From: Certhia americana
Lineage: Eukaryota; Chordata; Aves; Passeriformes; Certhiidae
Assembly: GCA_018697195.1 (NCBI GenBank)
Contig: JAGMWU010000029.1
Location: 62,001-126,000 of the forward strand
Direction of reading: 5' to 3'
DNA: 64,000 nt
Part shown: piece by piece, positions 58,557 to 64,000 of the stretch
How positions within the stretch are numbered: position 1 is the stretch's first letter
How the letters are laid out: each line of letters begins with the position of its first letter
Made by a program: the position numbers and the translations under genes
Notes under the pieces: generated by a model
What the model saw: the letters and a program-made list of their open reading frames with translations, nothing else
What the model was told of the DNA's origin: nothing
Databases searched by the model: none

Positions 58557-59730
58557 GATAAATTTCTGAGCTTGAGATGATGGCCCTGCTGAGCTGGGGA
58601 GCTCCTGACCACCTTCAGTGCTGGATTTGTGAGCATTTCTCCCTCCCTCCTGTCATTGGGAAAGGGATCCTGAAGGACTCTGTTGAATGTTCCAAACCAG
58701 GGCTGAATTCATAGTGTGATTTGCACCATAAACACTCTCAAAAAACTTTACATGTTTGTGCTTTGAATCCAGCCATGAACTTGCAAAGGTCCTTCAGATT
58801 TCAACTTCTGCTTTCACAGAAGAAAACACATCATGACTTTGAACCTTGAGGATACCAAACTACTGCAGAAGCTTCCCAAGCAGAATCCTGACCAAAGAGC
58901 TGTGGGATCTTCACAACAGAAGACTTCCTACATCCTGGCACTTTTATTTTAACTTAGGAGCTGGAGCTGGGAGAAACTCAGTTTACACTTTATCCTGGTG
59001 CAATAGCAATAGGAGAAAGGGAAATTATTAACCTATTTCCTAGTAGGGAAGCCTACAGGAACATACAGGACTCGTAGGCTTCTTCCTCCACCACAGCTTA
59101 GGTAGGCAGGGAACAGAAAGGCCATGAGGAATTTTTCAGTGAAATGTTATTATCGATGTGCTGCTTCAATATCTCAATATTTAGTCCAGGAATGGCTTTC
59201 ATTCTTTATGTTACACGAAAATTTGGTGTTTTCTTTAATATCTTTGCTGAGAAAACCTCTTGTAGCTGAAGATTTTTTTTTAAGGGATTGTTTTAATTAA
59301 GAGCAAATGCATTAAAATACTTTTTTGTTTTTTCAGAAAAAAATAAAGCAATTTCTGAGTACTTTACCATTATTATCAAGTATTTTTCTTTCCCCCTTCT
59401 TCACATAAGCTATTAATTAGCCCTTAAATGGGGGCTAATTATCATCCCCTTCCTAAAGCTGTGTGAGTGCACTCACTGATCCTGGAAGGGGATAACCTTT
59501 TACTGGGAATTTGTCAAGGTCTTTTATACAAGCACAAGCAATTAACATTAATTGTTAAAGATCATTCTCACTCAAGCTCACTCTGGTATTATTTTTCACT
59601 AATGAAAGTAGAGAGTTAATTAGTTCTTTCAGAGTAAATGTTTTAGACAGATATCCTTTATCTCAAATGAGGGTGGGCATGTGGGGACAGCACATGCATC
59701 AAGTTGTGTTACACAGTATTTATGAGCTTG
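58557..59730. other. Unique non-coding sequence
   Basis: No gene or repeat recognised. A 9-bp inverted repeat, AATTAGCCC (59415-59423) with GGGCTAATT (59432-59440), lies in an AT-rich patch. Confidence 0.5.
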
Positions 59731-59872
59731 AGGTTTGGTGGGGTTTGGTTTTGGGTTTTTTTTGGTTTTTTGGGGGGGGGGGTTGGGTTTTTTTTGTTGT
59801 TTTGTGGGGTTTTTTTTTTTGTTTTTTTTTGTTTTTTGGTTTGTTTTTTTTTTTATTTGGTTTTTTTTCTGA
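59731..59872. repeat. T/G-rich low-complexity tract
   Basis: About 140 bp made almost only of T and G, with a run of ten G near 59773-59782 and further GGG groups nearby. The minus strand is A/C-rich, similar in style to 44905-45190. The long open frames on both strands are products of composition. Confidence 0.93.
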
Positions 59873-62404
59873 AAAGCTATTATTTTAAATTTCTGTAAAT
59901 TTTTCATTTATCGTAGCTTGTTTTGATCATTTAGGAGTAACTGATTGGTGTTTGTGCGTCAGGTTTTATAAAGATAGAAACCTTTGAGCAGAAATAATTT
60001 CAAATTACCCAACAGAGGAGCAGAAGTTGTTATTTGTGACATCCATGGTGAGCAGGGCTGTGCCTTTGCTCTGCCCTGGTTTTGACTGCCAGTCTGTATC
60101 CCACATCTCACAGTTCTGACCTCTGGTGGTGACCCACACTTTGTTTCCACCTTGTCTGAAAATGAAAATAACCTTTTTGTGAGGCAGAAACACTGTCCTC
60201 CTGTTTTGGTACTCAGAGATGTGCCATCACTTTGGGCAAGCCTGATCTGCTGTGATTGGCTCTATCATTTTTAGATGTTCCCTCACTCCTCAGGTGTGCA
60301 CTGATGTGGAATTGGATATTCATCATCTGTAAATATAACTAAATGGAACTGAGTGGAAGCTGCTTCTCCAAGGTGTTGAGTCTTCAGGCTGAGGCACAAA
60401 GAGCAGCTTTTTTATAATGCAGATCACAATAAAAGCTCTTAATTTTCCATCTGAGATGCTCAGCTGCATCCTGCTGTCTTAGTCATTAATGCAATAAATT
60501 AACTCCAGCTATAAATAAATCCCAAAGTCTAGCTCTTAATGAGGTTGTGGAGATGGAAACAAAGGAGATGAATGAATCAGTGGGGCTGGAGGTGCTGTGC
60601 AGACACAGATGCATCAGGAGTAAGAAACATCTTCTGCCTCTGATCATTCAAGGACTGGAACTGTCTGTTTCAGTCTATTCATAGGGGAGCAGCTCTTAGG
60701 TTCCTAATTGGTGTTAAAATTCCAGAGATTGCCCAAAAAGGGAGAGAAAAAAGGGATGTGAGAGTCCCCCATGGCTTTGCTCGAGAGATGCCTGCAGAAG
60801 CAACACTTTTTGGATGTTACTGCCTTGCTTTAACAATTAACTGACCCACCTCAGAGGTTCCTCCTAAAAAATCACACTCTGGATAGTCTTTGAAACCACT
60901 CAGAGAAGACAGAGCACCCCATGGAAGATAAAAGATTGTGCTGAGTCAATTCTCTGTTGTGGACAACTCCCCCTATTGTTCCCTTTACTTTCCTAAAGGC
61001 AGGAAGGTTTTATTTTTAAGGACAACTCCAGTCCCCATCCATCCACCCCCAAAATAAAACAAACCCTCTTCCCATTCAATTGTCTCCAACACACCTCTAC
61101 CAGAATCAGCAGAGGTTTTAGCAGGTCCTGGTCTCTTCCTGCAGCCTTGTAAAGGCCAAATCCAAATGTTGGCACATCCAACATTTGGCCTGGATGGAAC
61201 CAGGGTGGGGCAGGCAGTAGTTTCTTCCCAACAGCTGCCACTGAGACCTTGCTTGGCTTTGCCCATCCTGGCACAGGGAAAAGGCTCAATATTGTAAAAA
61301 CCCTATTAAAAACCAGATGGAGAAAGGGAAGGTCTGCTCCCTCCCAAGGACTTGTCATGAATCTCAGCTGGTTGGAATTGGACATAGATCACCTGCTCTG
61401 TGCTCAGTGCCAGGGATCAAAGCTGAGAGCTGAGCTAGGGATGCAGGAGGAAGGGCACAGGGAAGAACTGGGCACATTGATGGCCATGGGGTCAGTGTGA
61501 CCAGGCCCTGAGGTGGCCCAGGGGTGCAGAGGGCAGGGGCAGAGAGTGGGAAAAGCCATGAAAACATTCCCAGTGATATCGGCTTCACGTTGTGTCTTAC
61601 AGTGGCTGAACCTTCAGTTGAGCTGAGGGCACAGGGGCTTGGTGCAGCCTTTGGTCAGTGGATTTTTGGGGGATTTAGGTTAAGAAGAATTTAGGAAGCA
61701 GGAGAAGGTAATTAATCCATGATTAGAAATGTGGTGTTCTGAGGTTTTCATTTTGCTGGAGGCTGCCATAGATTTCCCGCTGGATGAAGGGACCAGGGAA
61801 AGAACAAGATGCAGTGAAGTCCAGTGACAAAAAATCCTCTCCCTCACCACCAGTATCATGGCAGTGCCTCAATCCCTTTCTGTCTCTGTTGATAAGCCAG
61901 CTCTGCCCAGTGAAATGCAGGGTTCAATTCCCCTGTTCCTTTGTACTTCAATTATTTTTCCTCATTTTCCTACGTGAACACAGGAATGTTTGTAAAACAG
62001 AAATTACTTCCCTCCTCATGGAGTGCTTTTAAACCCAGAGCAGGGAGTTACAAAGTACAGGATCTAGCCCTTTTCTAGCAAATGAAATTTAACAATCTAA
62101 TCAAGTGTTGACCTGGTTTATTCCCAGGCAGTTTTAAGGAACCATTTCTGCAGTTTAGAGATTACGTACATGCTAAAGATTATTGAATTGAGGTTTGAAC
62201 TTGTGATATAAATTCTGCACTAAAATGAATGTGTGGCTGAGATTCAGGCTCAGACTGGGTATTTGAAGATGTATTTTGTGGTGTTCAAGTTTTGAGAAAT
62301 GTGTGAGGGTTTTTTTTGTTCTAGTTCTCCAGTCAGTCCCCTGGGTAAGTTATTTTGATGAAACTTGGCAGAGCTATAAAACTTGCAGAGATCCTATCCT
62401 TAAT

Positions 62405-62406
<2 letters not shown>
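59873..62406. other. Unique non-coding sequence
   Basis: No gene or repeat recognised. Contains a perfect 11-bp hairpin at 61162-61188. Frames reach 130 codons (minus 60993-61385) without recognisable domains. Confidence 0.5.
61162..61188. other. Perfect 11-bp inverted repeat
   Basis: CCAAATGTTGG (61162-61172) and CCAACATTTGG (61178-61188) are exact complements across a 5-nt loop, cacat. An alternative pairing uses ggccaaat (61154-61161) with atttggcc (61183-61190). No downstream T-run, so it is not terminator-like. Confidence 0.95.

Positions 62407-62455
<49 letters not shown>
62407..62455. repeat. Poly-T tract (49 nt)
   Basis: Longest homopolymer in the window. It lies about 160 bp upstream of a plus-strand CR1 tail; CR1 lacks a poly-A tail, so the two are not one element. 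Exact length is likely uncertain in any assembly. Confidence 0.95.
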
Positions 62456-62456
<1 letters not shown>

Positions 62457-62617
62457 TCAGAGAGGAGCAGAACTTGTAGATGCAACAAATATGAAAAAGG
62501 GATTTTTATTTTTTAGCTATAAAGCTGCAAGCAGCAAAGAGTTTTGGCAGAAGGAAGTGCAAAATGCTGTAAGTTTTGCTTTTATTTTGAGACCTGGAGG
62601 TAAAAATGCCTCGTGTT
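62456..62617. other. Unique sequence between poly-T and CR1
   Basis: About 160 bp with no recognised feature. Confidence 0.5.
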
Positions 62618-62985
62618 TCTTCAGCCTGGAGGAGAGAAGATTCAGGGTGACAAAATTGTGGCCTTCAAGTGCCTGAAGGTGACAAGAGACATGGAGAAAG
62701 ACACAAGGGATGGAGGCACAGGACAGAGGGTAATGGTTTCAAACTGACAGAGGGATAGATGGGATACTGGGAAGGAATTCCTCCCTGTGAGGATGGGGAG
62801 GAGCTGGGATGGAATTCCCAGAGCACCTGGCTGCCCCTGGATCCCTGGAAGTGTCCAAGGCCAGGTTGGATGGGGCTTGGAGCAGCCTGGTATAGTGGGA
62901 TGTGTCCCTGCCCAAAGCAGGGGGTGGGATTAAGTGACCATTACAGTTCCTTCCAACCCAAACCATTCCATGATTTTATGATTCC
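62618..62985 (+). mobile_element. CR1 LINE 3' fragment (about 370 bp)
   Basis: Plus-strand CR1 tail with 'ttcagcctggaggagagaag', 'gccttcaagtgcctgaaggt', 'gggaaggaattcctccctgt', 'ctggatccctggaagtgtcc', 'aaggccaggttggatggggc' and the end 'aaccattccatgatttta' followed by 'tgattcc', close to the octamer-like CR1 terminus. It is 5'-truncated and non-coding. Similar in extent and sequence to 58160-58556. Confidence 0.93.
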
Positions 62986-64000
62986 TTGTGAGTCTTGACA
63001 AGAAATTGAGAAATGGCCCATTTCCAATGGCTATGGTTTCCTTGCACATCCAATTTTTGAGACCTTTGGTTTCTAAAATTAAATTACTTAAGCACTGTGG
63101 CTTCAACATAATAATAAGAATGTAGTTTTCATGCCTTAATTCTCCTTTTTTCACCTGGGGACATAAGTCTGAGGGCTCTGGCCAATGTCCCCTGTGCCCT
63201 GTTCCCATTCCCTTCCTCAGGGACTAAGACAGAGATCACACACTAAAGGAATTGTGCTGGAGAGTGACTGAAGCACACAAACAAAGCCCTGTGGCCTCTC
63301 AGCTGTGGGTGTATAGGGATCTAGCAGTCACCTTAATTATCTGAAGTTTAATTAGCTGGAACTGAAGTGACCTAAAATTTCTTATTGCTTGTCTGGAGTG
63401 CACCAACAGATGACCTTTGCTTGTCCACTCCTGACTTCCTCACCTTTGGAAGGTGCTGGGGCAAAAATGAGATCTGTGGGAATGGCAGGGAATCAGGAGG
63501 CATTTTCACATCCCTTTCAATTCATGAAGAATGTGAGAGCCTTTGGCTTGGAGGGCATCAGAGTAGAGCTGGTTCTGTTCCTCCTCTTCAGAGATGCATT
63601 TAATGAGTGCTGATAAATGGAATGACTTGTGGGGAATTGCTACTAATGAAAAATAGGAACTATTTAGTGCAGTAGTAATATATTAAAAAATAACTACATA
63701 GTAACTAATAATAAATATATTAATGAAAAAGAGCTTTCAGCTGCGTGCTACACTGGCAAACCAGATGAATTTTGCACCTGCTTCCTCCTCCTGGTGACAA
63801 AATGGTTCATTTATTCTCCATGCAGAATAATAACCTTTCCTAGCAGGAATATTATTTATTTATTCCTAATAATACAACCTTCCTATGGCTTCTGTGTAGC
63901 TACATATCTGGAATAATACACAAAATTCCAGGTGTGTGCATGGTGGGGAGGGACTGTTGGACTTGTCCATCCAACCAAAGCAAAATATCTTTTCCCTCCC
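62986..64000. other. Unique AT-rich non-coding sequence
   Basis: No gene or repeat recognised to the window end. 63650-63730 is very AT-rich. Frames reach 92 codons (minus 62930-63208), partly inside the CR1 tail. Confidence 0.5.

Noticed and set aside
58184..58636. 150-codon minus-strand frame
   Set aside because: Antisense to the CR1 tail at 58160-58556.
59629..59907. Lys/Pro-rich and Phe/Gly-rich frames on opposite strands
   Set aside because: Product of the T/G-rich tract.

Overview
The window reads as nuclear DNA from a bird, most likely a songbird (passerine). The host clue is repeat content: at least ten 5'-truncated CR1 retroposon tails with the bird-type 3' end (a 'ttccaacccaaaccattccatgatt'-like stretch, on either strand), plus many solo retroviral LTRs of the kind abundant in songbird genomes. 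The sequence is AT-rich with scattered CpG. I find no gene I can defend: no exon set, no recognisable protein family, no rRNA, tRNA or CRISPR. The longest open frame is 216 codons and has no recognisable domain, so the window is best read as intergenic or deep-intronic sequence. The species and the neighbouring genes cannot be told from this sequence.

Layout. 1-12.3 kb: unique AT-rich sequence with CR1 tails (1.4, 4.6, 5.7, 12.1 kb) and a (CATCC)22 array at 3.7 kb. 12.4-16.8 kb: three LTRs (family A at 12379, family C at 14169 and 16129). 16.8-21.2 kb: unique. 21.2 kb: LTR D. 23.9-25.8 kb: a pile-up of four LTR pieces (I, J, E, H); LTR E splits a 20-bp minisatellite whose flank recurs at 28.0 kb. 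28-37 kb: poly-T tracts, CR1 and a long LTR B (31.1-32.3 kb). 37.4-38.0 kb: LTR F. 40.2-40.5 kb: an older LTR-like segment (K). 44.9-45.6 kb: a duplicated A/C-rich low-complexity unit. 45.8-46.4 kb: LTR G. 48.1-50.3 kb: a second LTR B, still attached to a tRNA-Gly-type primer binding site, with an LTR A nested in it. 51.8 kb: a second LTR D, almost identical to the first. 56.3-57.0 kb: a second LTR E. 58.2 and 62.6 kb: the two longest CR1 tails. 62.4 kb: a run of 49 T.

The features do not form a pathway. Together they record serial insertion of retroelements into gene-poor DNA: five LTR families occur twice each, mostly as solo LTRs left by recombination, and nesting and target-site duplications give relative ages. 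Family letters A-K are labels for this report only. LTR class assignments rest on target-site duplication length and are inference. The best candidates for unexplained function are a long hairpin at 51019-51092 and a few AT-rich stretches that look like conserved non-coding elements; both need alignment to other bird genomes.
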